NCBI RefSeq assembly: GCF_003818135.1
Contig: NZ_RPOH01000053.1
Span: 1-32,799 of the forward strand
DNA from: Buttiauxella warmboldiae
Lineage (GTDB): Bacteria; Pseudomonadota; Gammaproteobacteria; Enterobacterales; Enterobacteriaceae
Reading direction: 5' to 3'
Length of the DNA stretch: 32,799 bases
The position numbers and the translations under genes were made by a program. Under the pieces are notes generated by a model. It did no database searches and was not told the origin of the DNA. It saw only the letters and a program-made list of their open reading frames with translations. This document shows, piece after piece, positions 1 to 7,485 of the stretch (the stretch's first letter is position 1; every line of letters begins with the position of its first letter).

Positions 1-5
1 AAGGG

Positions 6-50
6 CGTCGCGTTAAGCCTGAGAAACGCATTACCGTTAGCGTTGCTGAC
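6..50 (+). repeat. Copy 1 of a short dispersed repeat that recurs inverted beyond mrp
   Basis: A 21-base block (6-26) is found exactly inverted at 3600-3620. Two further shared blocks, CGTTAGCG and TTGCTGAC, follow in the same order in both copies with small indels between them. The pair brackets metG-mrp. The pairing is seen directly; I cannot name the repeat family. Confidence 0.6.
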
Positions 51-83
51 GCGAGACAGTCTAGAGGGGGGAACATTTGTTTT

Positions 84-118
84 CCCTCTCTCCCCGAGGG
101 AGAGGACCGGGGTGAGGG
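84..118. repeat. REP-like palindromic GC-rich repeat
   Basis: An imperfect inverted repeat (CCTCTC...GAGAGG, 85-105) is followed by ACCGGGGTGAGGG. This resembles the common dispersed intergenic palindromes of enterobacteria of the form CCCTCACCCC-(n)-CCTCTCCC. The family identity is from memory and needs a genome-wide count. Confidence 0.5.
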
Positions 119-130
119 CGCTCTGACTCC

Positions 131-161
131 AAAAAACTACCCCGGCATGCCGGGGTAGTTT
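131..161 (-). terminator. Intrinsic terminator of metG
   Basis: A perfect 28-base palindrome (134-161, centre GCATGC) lies 17 bases beyond the metG stop codon. Read on the minus strand the GC-rich stem is followed by a run of six T, the classic rho-independent form. The A/T symmetry on the other side means it may also stop transcription arriving from the left. Confidence 0.85.
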
Positions 162-178
162 ATACCGCAAACGCAGGT

Positions 179-2212
179 TTACTTAACAGCCATACCCGCT
201 TGCGCGCCGCTATCCGGGCTTAACAGGAAGATATCTTTCCCGCCGGGGCCTGCGGCCATCACCATCCCTTCCGAGATGCCGAAGCGCATTTTACGCGGCG
301 CCAGGTTTGCCACCATAATCGTCAGGCGGCCTTCCAGCGCTGCCGGATCGGGATAAGCGGAGCGGATACCGGAGAAGACGTTGCGTTTCTCACCGCCAAG
401 ATCCAGCGTCAGGCGCAGCAGCTTGTCAGAGCCTTCAACAAATTCCGCTTTCTCGATCAGCGCAACGCGCAGATCCACCTTCGCGAAATCATCAAACGCA
501 ATGGTTTCAGCAATCGGGTCATCCGCCAGCGGGCCGGTGGCCGGAGCGGCAGCCGCTTTCACTTCTTCTTTTGAGGCTTCCACCAGCGCTTCAACCTGTT
601 TCATCTCAATGCGGTTATACAGCGCTTTGAAAGTATTGACTTTATGGCTGAGCAGCGGCTGCTGGATAGCATCCCATGTCAGTTCAGCGTTCAGGAACGC
701 TTCAGCACGTTCAGCCAGCGTAGGCAGCACCGGTTTCAGCCAGGTCATCAGCACGCGGAACATATTGATGCCCATGGTGCAGATGCTTTGCAGGTCGGCG
801 TCACGGCCTTCCTGCTTAGCGACAACCCACGGCGCCTGCTCGTCGACATAGCGGTTTGCCACATCGGCAAGGGCCATGATTTCACGCACCGCGCGGCCGA
901 ACTCACGGCTTTCCCACGCCTCGCCAATTGTCTGCGCCGCATCGGTAAAGGTTTTGTACAGCGCCGGGTCGGCAATTTCAGCAGACAGCTGGCCGTCAAA
1001 ACGTTTGGCAATAAAGCCTGCGTTACGCGATGCCAGGTTAACCACTTTGTTGACGATATCGCTGTTCACGCGCTGCACGAAGTCTTCCAGGTTCAGGTCG
1101 ATATCGTCGATACGTGAAGAGAGTTTCGCGGTGTAGTAGTAACGCAGGCTGTCGGCGTCGAAATGGTTCAACCAGGTGCTGGCTTTAATGAACGTGCCGC
1201 GAGATTTAGACATCTTCGCGCCGTTTACCGTCACGTAGCCATGAACGAACAGGTTGGTTGGCTTGCGGAAACCGCTGCCTTCGAGCATGGCAGGCCAGAA
1301 CAGGCTGTGGAAGTAAACGATATCTTTACCGATGAAGTGGTACAGCTCGGCGGTGGAATCTTGCTTCCAGTATTCGTCAAAGCTTGTGGTGTCGCCGCGT
1401 TTGTCGCACAGGTTTTTGAATGAACCCATGTAGCCAATTGGCGCGTCCAGCCAGACGTAGAAATATTTGCCCGGCGCATCGGGAATTTCGAAGCCGAAAT
1501 AAGGCGCATCGCGGGAGATATCCCACTGTTGCAGGCCAGATTCAAACCACTCCTGCATTTTGTTCGCCACTTGCTCTTGCAGCGCGCCAGAACGAGTCCA
1601 GGCCTGCAGCATTTCGCTAAATGACGGCAAATCAAAGAAGAAGTGCTCGGAATCACGCATCACCGGCGTTGCGCCAGAAACCACGGACTGCGGGTTAATC
1701 AGCTCGGTTGGGCTGTAGGTTGCGCTACACACTTCGCAGTTATCGCCGTATTGGTCCGGCGCTTTACATTTCGGGCAGGTGCCTTTCACGAAACGGTCCG
1801 GCAGGAACATGCCTTTTTCCGGGTCGAACAGCTGGGAAATGGTGCGGTTTTTAATAAAACCGTTCTCTTTCAGACGACCATAAATCAGCGACGCCAGCTC
1901 GCGGTTTTCATCGCTGTGCGTGGAGTGATAGTTATCATAGCTGATGTTAAAACCAGCAAAATCAGTCTGATGCTCCTGGCTCATTTCGGCAATCATCTGC
2001 TCGGGCGTAATGCCTAACTGCTGTGCTTTCAGCATGATAGGGGTACCGTGTGCATCGTCTGCGCAGATGAAGTTAACCATGTTGCCGCGCATTCGTTGGT
2101 AACGGACCCAGACATCAGCCTGAATGTGCTCCAGCATATGACCGAGGTGGATTGAGCCGTTAGCGTACGGCAGAGCGCACGTTACCAATAATTTTTTCGC
2201 GGTGTGAGCCAT
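179..2212 (-). CDS. metG: Methionyl-tRNA synthetase
   Basis: A class I aminoacyl-tRNA synthetase that charges elongator and initiator tRNA with methionine in the cytoplasm. The 677-residue product has the size of the E. coli enzyme. The HIGH-type signature (HLGH) is at residues 22-25, a four-cysteine zinc knuckle (CPKC...CEVC) near 146-162, and the KMSKS loop near 333. A C-terminal tRNA-binding (EMAP/Trbp111-like) domain that supports dimerisation occupies about 575-677. The start is ATG (MAHTAKK). The gene is divergent from mrp across about 160 bases, as in E. coli, and ends at a strong terminator. Nothing is missing or broken. Confidence 0.98.
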   Translation of the reverse strand: MAHTAKKLLVTCALPYANGSIHLGHMLEHIQADVWVRYQRMRGNMVNFICADDAHGTPIMLKAQQLGITPEQMIAEMSQEHQTDFAGFNISYDNYHSTHSDENRELASLIYGRLKENGFIKNRTISQLFDPEKGMFLPDRFVKGTCPKCKAPDQYGDNCEVCSATYSPTELINPQSVVSGATPVMRDSEHFFFDLPSFSEMLQAWTRSGALQEQVANKMQEWFESGLQQWDISRDAPYFGFEIPDAPGKYFYVWLDAPIGYMGSFKNLCDKRGDTTSFDEYWKQDSTAELYHFIGKDIVYFHSLFWPAMLEGSGFRKPTNLFVHGYVTVNGAKMSKSRGTFIKASTWLNHFDADSLRYYYTAKLSSRIDDIDLNLEDFVQRVNSDIVNKVVNLASRNAGFIAKRFDGQLSAEIADPALYKTFTDAAQTIGEAWESREFGRAVREIMALADVANRYVDEQAPWVVAKQEGRDADLQSICTMGINMFRVLMTWLKPVLPTLAERAEAFLNAELTWDAIQQPLLSHKVNTFKALYNRIEMKQVEALVEASKEEVKAAAAPATGPLADDPIAETIAFDDFAKVDLRVALIEKAEFVEGSDKLLRLTLDLGGEKRNVFSGIRSAYPDPAALEGRLTIMVANLAPRKMRFGISEGMVMAAGPGGKDIFLLSPDSGAQAGMAVK

Positions 2213-2327
2213 AGTAGAAATTGCATCTTCTTAAAGAGAAAAGGGCTTTGATGTTAACCGAAAGCCCGCCTCGCGGTAAACCACACATGGCAAACAAGGA
2301 AATTTTATCGCGCCAGGCGGCATCTGG

Positions 2328-2333
2328 TATGCT
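2328..2333 (+). promoter_or_regulatory. Possible extended -10 of the mrp promoter
   Basis: TATGCT is preceded by TG one base upstream (TGGTATGCT), forming an extended -10. A poor -35 (TTTATC) lies 18 bases upstream. It sits 43 bases before the mrp start. This is inference from motif shape only. Confidence 0.3.
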
Positions 2334-2375
2334 TAACAAACTGCAATGTCTGACCAAAAAACATAAGGAGCCGGG

Positions 2376-3488
2376 ATGAATTCGCAATCCCCGTCAAATC
2401 GTTCCCCCGAGCAGCTGCGCGCGATGGTCGCCGGGACGCTGGCTAATTTTCAGCACCCCACGCTTAAACATAATCTGACCGCGTTAAAGGCCCTGCATCA
2501 TGTCGCGATGCTGGATGAAACGCTGCATGTCGAACTGCTGATGCCGTTCGTCTGGCGCAGCGGTTTTGAAGCGCTGCAGGAGCAGTGCAGTTCTGATTTG
2601 CTGCGCATTACCGGGGCGAAAGCGGTGGACTGGAAGCTCAGCCACAATATCGCCACCTTAAAACGTGTGAAAAACCACCCTGGCATTAACGGGGTGAAGA
2701 ACATTATTGCGGTGACTTCAGGTAAAGGCGGTGTGGGTAAATCAAGCACCGCGGTAAACCTGGCGCTGGCGCTAATTGCCGAAGGGGCGAAAGTCGGGAT
2801 TCTGGATGCGGATATTTATGGCCCGTCGATCCCAACGATGCTGGGTGCGGAACACGAACGCCCAACGTCTCCCGACGGCACGCATATGACGCCAATCATG
2901 GCGCACGGTCTGGCGACCAATTCTATTGGATATCTGGTAACCGATGAAAATGCGATGGTATGGCGCGGCCCGATGGCCAGCAAAGCGCTGATGCAGATGC
3001 TGCAGGAAACTCTCTGGCCGGATCTCGATTATCTGGTGCTGGATATGCCGCCGGGCACCGGTGATATCCAACTTACCCTTGCGCAAAATATTCCAGTGAC
3101 GGGCGCGGTGGTGGTGACTACGCCGCAGGATATAGCGCTGATTGATGCCCGCAAAGGTATCGTCATGTTTGAGAAAGTCGATGTGCCAGTGCTGGGGATC
3201 GTGGAAAACATGAGTATGCATATTTGCAGTAACTGCGGCCATCACGAGGCTATTTTCGGCACCGGCGGCGCGCAGAAACTGGCGGATCAGTATCACACCA
3301 AACTGCTGGGGCAGATGCCTCTGCACATTACGCTGCGCGAAGACCTCGATGCCGGTAAGCCAACGGTAATGAGCCGCCCGGAAAGCGAATTTACTGCGAT
3401 GTATCGCGAGCTAGCGGGCAGCGTAGCCGCACAGCTTTACTGGGGCGGTGAAGTGATCCCTGCGGATATCGCGTTCAGAGCGCTTTGA
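2376..3488 (+). CDS. mrp: Iron-sulfur cluster carrier ATPase Mrp/ApbC
   Basis: A P-loop NTPase of the Mrp/NBP35 family that binds and hands on [4Fe-4S] clusters in the cytoplasm. At 370 residues it matches the E. coli length (about 369). An N-terminal MIP18/DUF59-like domain covers about 10-95. The deviant Walker A GKGGVGKS is at 116-123, a Walker B-like strand (LDYLVLDMPPGTGD) at about 217-230, and the cluster-binding CxxC (CSNC) at 284-287. The ATG start has a good AAGGAG Shine-Dalgarno sequence. It is divergent from metG and followed by a stem-loop at 3500-3525. All catalytic elements are present. Confidence 0.96.
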   Translation: MNSQSPSNRSPEQLRAMVAGTLANFQHPTLKHNLTALKALHHVAMLDETLHVELLMPFVWRSGFEALQEQCSSDLLRITGAKAVDWKLSHNIATLKRVKNHPGINGVKNIIAVTSGKGGVGKSSTAVNLALALIAEGAKVGILDADIYGPSIPTMLGAEHERPTSPDGTHMTPIMAHGLATNSIGYLVTDENAMVWRGPMASKALMQMLQETLWPDLDYLVLDMPPGTGDIQLTLAQNIPVTGAVVVTTPQDIALIDARKGIVMFEKVDVPVLGIVENMSMHICSNCGHHEAIFGTGGAQKLADQYHTKLLGQMPLHITLREDLDAGKPTVMSRPESEFTAMYRELAGSVAAQLYWGGEVIPADIAFRAL

Positions 3489-3499
3489 TTTAAAACACA

Positions 3500-3525
3500 G
3501 CTGCTCTCCCTGAAGGAGAAGCAGC
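3500..3525 (+). terminator. Stem-loop downstream of mrp
   Basis: Arms GCTGCT-CTCC and GGAG-A-AGCAGC enclose a five-base loop 12 bases after the mrp stop codon. There is no T tract, so it may act as an mRNA 3'-end stabiliser or a rho-assisted terminator rather than a classic intrinsic one. Confidence 0.45.
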
Positions 3526-3575
3526 AAACCAGACGGTTCCCTCTTCTGGGGGAGCTGTTTCTGCGGTGGGAAATC

Positions 3576-3620
3576 GTCAGCAACACTAGCGCTAACGCTT
3601 TTCTCAGGCTTAACGCGACG
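3576..3620 (-). repeat. Copy 2 (inverted) of the short repeat at 6-50
   Basis: Read on the minus strand from 3620 this repeats the 21-base block at 6-26 exactly, then continues through CGTTAGCG and TTGCTGAC with a different internal spacer. The copy lies in the 281-base interval between mrp and btsS, in which I see no gene. Confidence 0.6.
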
Positions 3621-3769
3621 AACTTGTTCCCGGCCAGTCAATCACCGGCAAATCACTGCCAACATTGGCTGGATCTTGATACCAAAGCAAAAATTATTGA
3701 ATCCCTTCAAAGAAAGTTAAGGCTTGTCAGTGTATGTTACGCGCCCATTAATCCTTAACGGCGGGCGCA

Positions 3770-5458
3770 ATGTACGAATTTAACCTGGTATTACTGCTGC
3801 TCCAGCAGATGTGCGTCTACCTGGTTATCGCCTGGTTGATGAGTAAAACGCGGCTGTTTATCCCGCTGATGCAGGTCACGGTACGTTTACCGCACAAATT
3901 ACTCTGCTACGTCACGTTTTCTATCTTCTGCATTATGGGCACCTATTTTGGCCTGCATATTGACGACTCTATCGCCAACACGCGCGCGATAGGCGCGGTG
4001 ATGGGCGGTTTGCTCGGTGGGCCGTTAGTCGGCGGGCTGGTGGGGCTGACCGGCGGTTTGCATCGCTATTCCATGGGCGGCATGACCGCACTCAGTTGCA
4101 TGGTTTCGACCATTGTCGAAGGCTTATTGGGCGGGCTATTACACCGTTTTCTGATTCGCCGCGGGCGCAGCGATTTGCTGTTTAACCCGCTGACCGCAGG
4201 CGGGATTACGCTGCTGGCCGAATTCTTCCAGATGGGGATTATTCTGCTGATTGCGCGCCCGTTTAGCGATGCGCTGAGTCTGGTAAAAAGTATTGCCGCG
4301 CCGATGATGGTGACCAATACCGTCGGTGCCGCGCTGTTTATGCGAATTCTGCTCGATAAGCGCGCAATGCTTGAGAAATACACCTCGGCATTTTCGGCCA
4401 CTGCGCTAAAAGTGGCGGCCTCGACTGAAGGGATTTTGCGCCAGGGATTTAACCAGGAAAACAGCATGAAGGTGGCGCAGGTGCTGCATCAGGAGCTGGA
4501 TATCGGGGCCGTGGCGATTACGGACCACGAAAAGCTACTGGCGTTTACCGGTATTGGTGCCGATCACCATCTGCCGGGCAGCCCGATTGCATCCGATTAC
4601 ACCTGGCAGGCGATTGAGCGTGGTGAAGTGGTGTATGCCGATGGTAACGAAATACCGTACCGCTGCTCGCTGCATCACAACTGCAAATTAGGCTCGACGC
4701 TGGTGATCCCCTTGTACGGCGAAAATAGCCGCGTGATTGGCACTATCAAACTGTACGAAGCGAAAAACCGCCTGTTCAGCTCCATTAACCGCACGCTGGG
4801 CGAAGGGATTGCGCAACTGTTATCGGCACAGATCCTTGCCGGGCAGTATGAACGGCAAAAGCAGATGCTGACGCAGTCAGAAATCAAGCTGCTGCATGCC
4901 CAGGTAAACCCGCATTTCTTGTTTAACGCGCTCAATACGCTGGTGGCAGTGATCCGCCGTGATAACGAACAGGCGTGCCAGCTGGTGCAATATCTCTCAA
5001 CCTTCTTTCGCAAAAACTTAAAGCGCCCAAGCGAGATTGTGACCCTGGCCGATGAGATTGAACATGTGAATGCGTATCTGCAAATCGAGCAGGCACGGTT
5101 TCAATCGCGTTTGCGTGTGCAGCTGAATGTCCCGCAGGCGTTGGCGCAGGTGCGTTTACCGGCGTTCTCATTGCAGCCGATCGTCGAAAATGCCATTAAG
5201 CATGGCACTTCTCAGCTGCTTGGCGTGGGCGAAATCAGGGTAAGCGCCTGTCTGCTGGGGGAACATTTGCAGCTGTCTGTTGAAGACAACGCCGGTCTTT
5301 ATCAGGAAAATCCATCGGCCAGCGGGCTGGGCATGAGCCTGGTAGATAAACGCCTGCGCGCCCGTTACGGCGACGAGTGCGGCATCAAAGTGGATTTTGA
5401 GCCAGACCGATTTACCCGCATCACCCTACGTTTACCTCTGGAGGAGACCCCGTGTTAA
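3770..5458 (+). CDS. btsS: Pyruvate-sensing histidine kinase BtsS (YehU)
   Basis: Membrane sensor kinase of the LytS family that responds to extracellular pyruvate and phosphorylates BtsR. The 562 residues are collinear with E. coli BtsS. An N-terminal 5TMR-LYT membrane domain covers about 1-200, a GAF-like domain about 215-355, then the HisKA_7TM-type histidine block NPHFLFN with His382, and a HATPase_c domain with the N box IVENAIKHG and a [10 protein letters not shown] motif. Residues reported for pyruvate recognition in E. coli (Arg72, Arg99, Cys110, Ser113, from memory) all fall on the same residues here. The Shine-Dalgarno sequence is weak. The gene overlaps btsR by 7 bases, so the pair is co-translated. 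Confidence 0.96.
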   Translation: MYEFNLVLLLLQQMCVYLVIAWLMSKTRLFIPLMQVTVRLPHKLLCYVTFSIFCIMGTYFGLHIDDSIANTRAIGAVMGGLLGGPLVGGLVGLTGGLHRYSMGGMTALSCMVSTIVEGLLGGLLHRFLIRRGRSDLLFNPLTAGGITLLAEFFQMGIILLIARPFSDALSLVKSIAAPMMVTNTVGAALFMRILLDKRAMLEKYTSAFSATALKVAASTEGILRQGFNQENSMKVAQVLHQELDIGAVAITDHEKLLAFTGIGADHHLPGSPIASDYTWQAIERGEVVYADGNEIPYRCSLHHNCKLGSTLVIPLYGENSRVIGTIKLYEAKNRLFSSINRTLGEGIAQLLSAQILAGQYERQKQMLTQSEIKLLHAQVNPHFLFNALNTLVAVIRRDNEQACQLVQYLSTFFRKNLKRPSEIVTLADEIEHVNAYLQIEQARFQSRLRVQLNVPQALAQVRLPAFSLQPIVENAIKHGTSQLLGVGEIRVSACLLGEHLQLSVEDNAGLYQENPSASGLGMSLVDKRLRARYGDECGIKVDFEPDRFTRITLRLPLEETPC

Positions 5459-6180
5459 AAGTGCTGATTGTCGATGATGAACCGCTGGCGCGTGAGAATC
5501 TGCGGGTTATGCTGCAAAACGAGGCCGATCTCGAGATTGTCGGGGAGTGCGGTAATGCGGTCGAAGCAATTGGCGCAGTGCACCGGTTGCACCCGGACGT
5601 GGTGTTTCTGGATATCCAGATGCCACGCATTAGCGGGCTGGAAATGGCGAGCATGCTGGATCCGCAACAGCGCCCGTATATCGTGTTTCTCACCGCCTTT
5701 GACGAATACGCGGTGCAGGCGTTTGAAGAGCACGCCTTCGACTATTTACTCAAGCCAATAGATAGCCTACGGCTGGAAAAAACGCTCCATCGCCTGCGCC
5801 ATGAGCGCGCCGAACAGGACATGACGCTGCTTGCGCCAAACCAGGAAGCGCTCAAATTTATTCCCTGTACCGGGCAAAGCCGCATCTATTTGCTGCAAAT
5901 GGAAGAGGTGATGTTCGCCAGCAGCCGCATGAGCGGGGTTTACGTCACCAACGCGCAGGGGAGCGAAGGTTTTACCGAACTCACGCTGCGAACGCTCGAA
6001 AGCCGCACGCCGCTGATACGCTGCCATCGGCAATATCTGGTTAACATGGCACATCTCAAAGAGATCCGTTTTGAGGACGGCGGCCAGGCTGAGTTAATGC
6101 TGCGCGACGGGCAATCCGTTCCGGTGAGTCGCCGCTATCTTAAAAGCCTGAAAGAGGCGCTGGGGCTGAAAGCGGTGTAG
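5452..6180 (+). CDS. btsR: LytTR response regulator BtsR (YehT)
   Basis: Cytoplasmic response regulator activated by BtsS; in E. coli it switches on the pyruvate transporter gene btsT. The 242-residue product has a receiver domain (about 1-118; acidic cluster DDE at 8-10, phosphoacceptor Asp54 in FLDIQMP, conserved Lys in LLKPID) and a C-terminal LytTR DNA-binding domain (about 135-237). The start is GTG, preceded by GGAGGAG and lying inside the end of btsS, which accounts for the 7-base overlap. Candidate target boxes for this regulator occur 1.2 kb downstream at 7360-7408. Confidence 0.96.
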   Translation: MLKVLIVDDEPLARENLRVMLQNEADLEIVGECGNAVEAIGAVHRLHPDVVFLDIQMPRISGLEMASMLDPQQRPYIVFLTAFDEYAVQAFEEHAFDYLLKPIDSLRLEKTLHRLRHERAEQDMTLLAPNQEALKFIPCTGQSRIYLLQMEEVMFASSRMSGVYVTNAQGSEGFTELTLRTLESRTPLIRCHRQYLVNMAHLKEIRFEDGGQAELMLRDGQSVPVSRRYLKSLKEALGLKAV

Positions 6181-6197
6181 TTTTTCTACCGATACTG

Positions 6198-6227
6198 ACT
6201 TGTACTTGTACCATAAATTGCACAAGT
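6198..6227 (+). promoter_or_regulatory. Probable YefM-YoeB operator
   Basis: ACTTGTAC occurs twice in tandem (6198-6205, 6204-6211) and once inverted as GCACAAGT (6220-6227), just before the antitoxin gene. The E. coli yefM-yoeB operator is built from palindromes with a TGTACA core, so this is the expected place and a related half-site. Binding is inferred. Confidence 0.5.
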
Positions 6228-6236
6228 GGGGTGGCC

Positions 6237-6533
6237 ATGCAGGTTATTACATTTTCTGAAGCCCGTAATCGGCTTAAAACCGTTCTGGATGAGGTTGTTG
6301 ATAATGCCGACATTACGGTTATTACGCGTCGGGATGCTGAAGATGCGCTGGTGATGTCACTGGATTACTACAATTCATTGATGGAAACCGTTCATTTACT
6401 CGGTTCCCCAGCGAATGCGATACGCCTGATGGAATCTATTGCGCAGGCACAGGCAGGCAAAATCTCACGCAGAGAGATTATCGATGAAGACGACGACCAG
6501 GTTGCTGGCATGGACCGACCACGCCTGGGATGA
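6237..6533 (+). CDS. yefM: YefM-family (Phd/YefM) antitoxin
   Basis: Antitoxin and DNA-binding autorepressor of the type II YefM-YoeB system. The product is 98 residues from ATG 6237; a GTG at 6231 would add two residues, but the purine-rich GTGGGGTGG tract fits the ATG better. The N-terminal Phd fold matches E. coli YefM (FSEARNRLKTVLDEV, then ITRRDAEDALVMSLDYYNSL), and the SPANAIRLMESI helix is kept. The C terminus runs about 15 residues beyond the E. coli protein (83 residues) and overlaps yoeB by 50 bases. The locus sits between btsR and yehS, which are adjacent in E. coli, so it is probably an insertion. The antitoxin looks intact although its partner toxin is frameshifted. Confidence 0.88.
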   Translation: MQVITFSEARNRLKTVLDEVVDNADITVITRRDAEDALVMSLDYYNSLMETVHLLGSPANAIRLMESIAQAQAGKISRREIIDEDDDQVAGMDRPRLG

Positions 6534-6752
6534 TTATCTCTGGTGGCAGATACCGGATAAAAAACCTTAAAGCGGATTAACAAACTTATCGAAGACGCCC
6601 GTCGAAACCCTTTTGAAGGGCTGAGAAAGCCTGAACCGCTGCGTGAAAACCTGAGCGGTTTGTGGTCCCGGCGCATCAATGACGCCGATCGCGTGGTCTA
6701 TAGCGTGAGCGACGAATACCTGACCATTTTTCAGTGCCGACTTCATTACTAA
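6484..6752 (+). pseudogene. yoeB: yoeB mRNA-interferase toxin gene with a one-base frameshift
   Basis: Ribosome-dependent endoribonuclease family (RelE fold). From ATG 6484 the frame reads MKTTTRLLAWTDHAWDDYLW and ends at TAA 6568 after 28 codons. If one A is added to the A6 run at 6559-6564, translation continues to TAA 6750 and gives a complete YoeB-like protein of 89 residues. That protein contains FEGLRKPEPLRENLSG, WSRRI, DRVVY and the C-terminal RLHY, which cover the positions of E. coli Glu46, Arg65 and His83-Tyr84. Only the single base separates it from an intact toxin. It could be a true null allele, a homopolymer sequencing error, or a frame recovered by slippage on AAAAAA. Confidence 0.85.
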
Positions 6753-6777
6753 ATCTGCGCGCGGGTGCAGAACGCTA

Positions 6778-6783
6778 TATACT
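6778..6783 (+). promoter_or_regulatory. Possible -10 element for yehS
   Basis: TATACT lies 55 bases before the yehS start in a short AT-rich patch. No convincing -35 is seen at 17 bases. Motif inference only. Confidence 0.25.
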
Positions 6784-6837
6784 CCACGCTTGCAAAATAC
6801 ACCCGCTTTCAAGATTTAGAACGAGAGAAACACCACT

Positions 6838-7308
6838 ATGATGAATAACGACGTATTACGCAGCGTGCGCTACATGCTGAACTTGGGCAATGACGATATG
6901 GTGAAAATCTTCGCCCTGACCGACACCGCCGTGACCGCCGAGCAAATTGTCAGCTGGACCAAAAAAGAAGAGGAAGAAAACTTCAAGCTTTGCCCGGATA
7001 TTCTGATGGCAAACTTCCTTAACGGCTTGATTTACTTCAAGCGCGGCAAAGACGAAAGCAAGCCTGCACCAAAAATTGAACGCAAGATGACTAATAACAT
7101 CATCCTGAAAAAACTGCGTATTGCGTTTGATTTGAAAACTGACGACGTGCTGGAAATTTTAACCAGCCAGGAATTCCGTATCTCAATGCCGGAAATCACC
7201 GCGATGATGCGTGCCCCTGAAAACAAGAATTTCCGCGAATGTGGCGACCAGTTCCTGCGCTACTTCCTGCGTGGTTTAACTTCTCGCGTACACGTCGCGA
7301 AGAAGTAA
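6838..7308 (+). CDS. yehS: DUF1456 family protein YehS
   Basis: Small cytoplasmic protein of unknown function, 156 residues, the same length as E. coli YehS. It consists of two tandem DUF1456 repeats (about 1-70 and 82-150), each beginning with a RSVRYMLNL or LKKLRIAFDLKTDD type helix followed by an acidic helix. No signal peptide or membrane segment is visible. Two consecutive ATG codons (6838, 6841) are possible starts; a GAGAG tract 10-14 bases upstream serves either. In E. coli yehS follows yehT (btsR) directly; here the yefM-yoeB locus separates them. A strong stem-loop follows the stop codon. Confidence 0.93.
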   Translation: MMNNDVLRSVRYMLNLGNDDMVKIFALTDTAVTAEQIVSWTKKEEEENFKLCPDILMANFLNGLIYFKRGKDESKPAPKIERKMTNNIILKKLRIAFDLKTDDVLEILTSQEFRISMPEITAMMRAPENKNFRECGDQFLRYFLRGLTSRVHVAKK

Positions 7309-7315
7309 GGCTTTT

Positions 7316-7351
7316 GTTGGGCGGGTAGCCGAAGCATTACCCGCCAACTTT
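7316..7351 (+). terminator. Stem-loop terminator after yehS
   Basis: Arms GTT-G-GGCGGGTA and TACCCGCC-AAC enclose a 10-base loop and are followed by TTT, 8 bases beyond the yehS stop. It separates yehS from the BtsR-box promoter region of the next gene. Confidence 0.6.
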
Positions 7352-7359
7352 CCATTCAA

Positions 7360-7408
7360 ACCGCTCACTCCCCATTTCTGACCGCTTATCTCGCGATTTG
7401 ACCACTCA
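7360..7408 (+). promoter_or_regulatory. Three BtsR-type boxes upstream of the CstA-family gene
   Basis: ACCGCTCA (7360-7367), ACCGCTTA (7381-7388) and ACCACTCA (7401-7408) each fit the ACC(G/A)CT(C/T)A motif described for BtsR (YehT) in front of E. coli btsT (yjiY). Starts are 21 and 20 bases apart, about two helical turns, so all three face the same side of the DNA. The E. coli target has two such repeats. The match is seen in the sequence; binding by the BtsR encoded at 5452-6180 is inferred. Confidence 0.8.
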
Positions 7409-7485
7409 CTAAAACTCCCGCTTATTGCACTCTCACCCCATGCCAGCATAGCGCTGAACTTTTTACCTTTGGCCTGGAGTGGGTT

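Noticed and set aside
3489-3769. Small gene between mrp and btsS
   Set aside because: The only sizeable frame is antisense and runs through repeat sequence. No convincing start or product.
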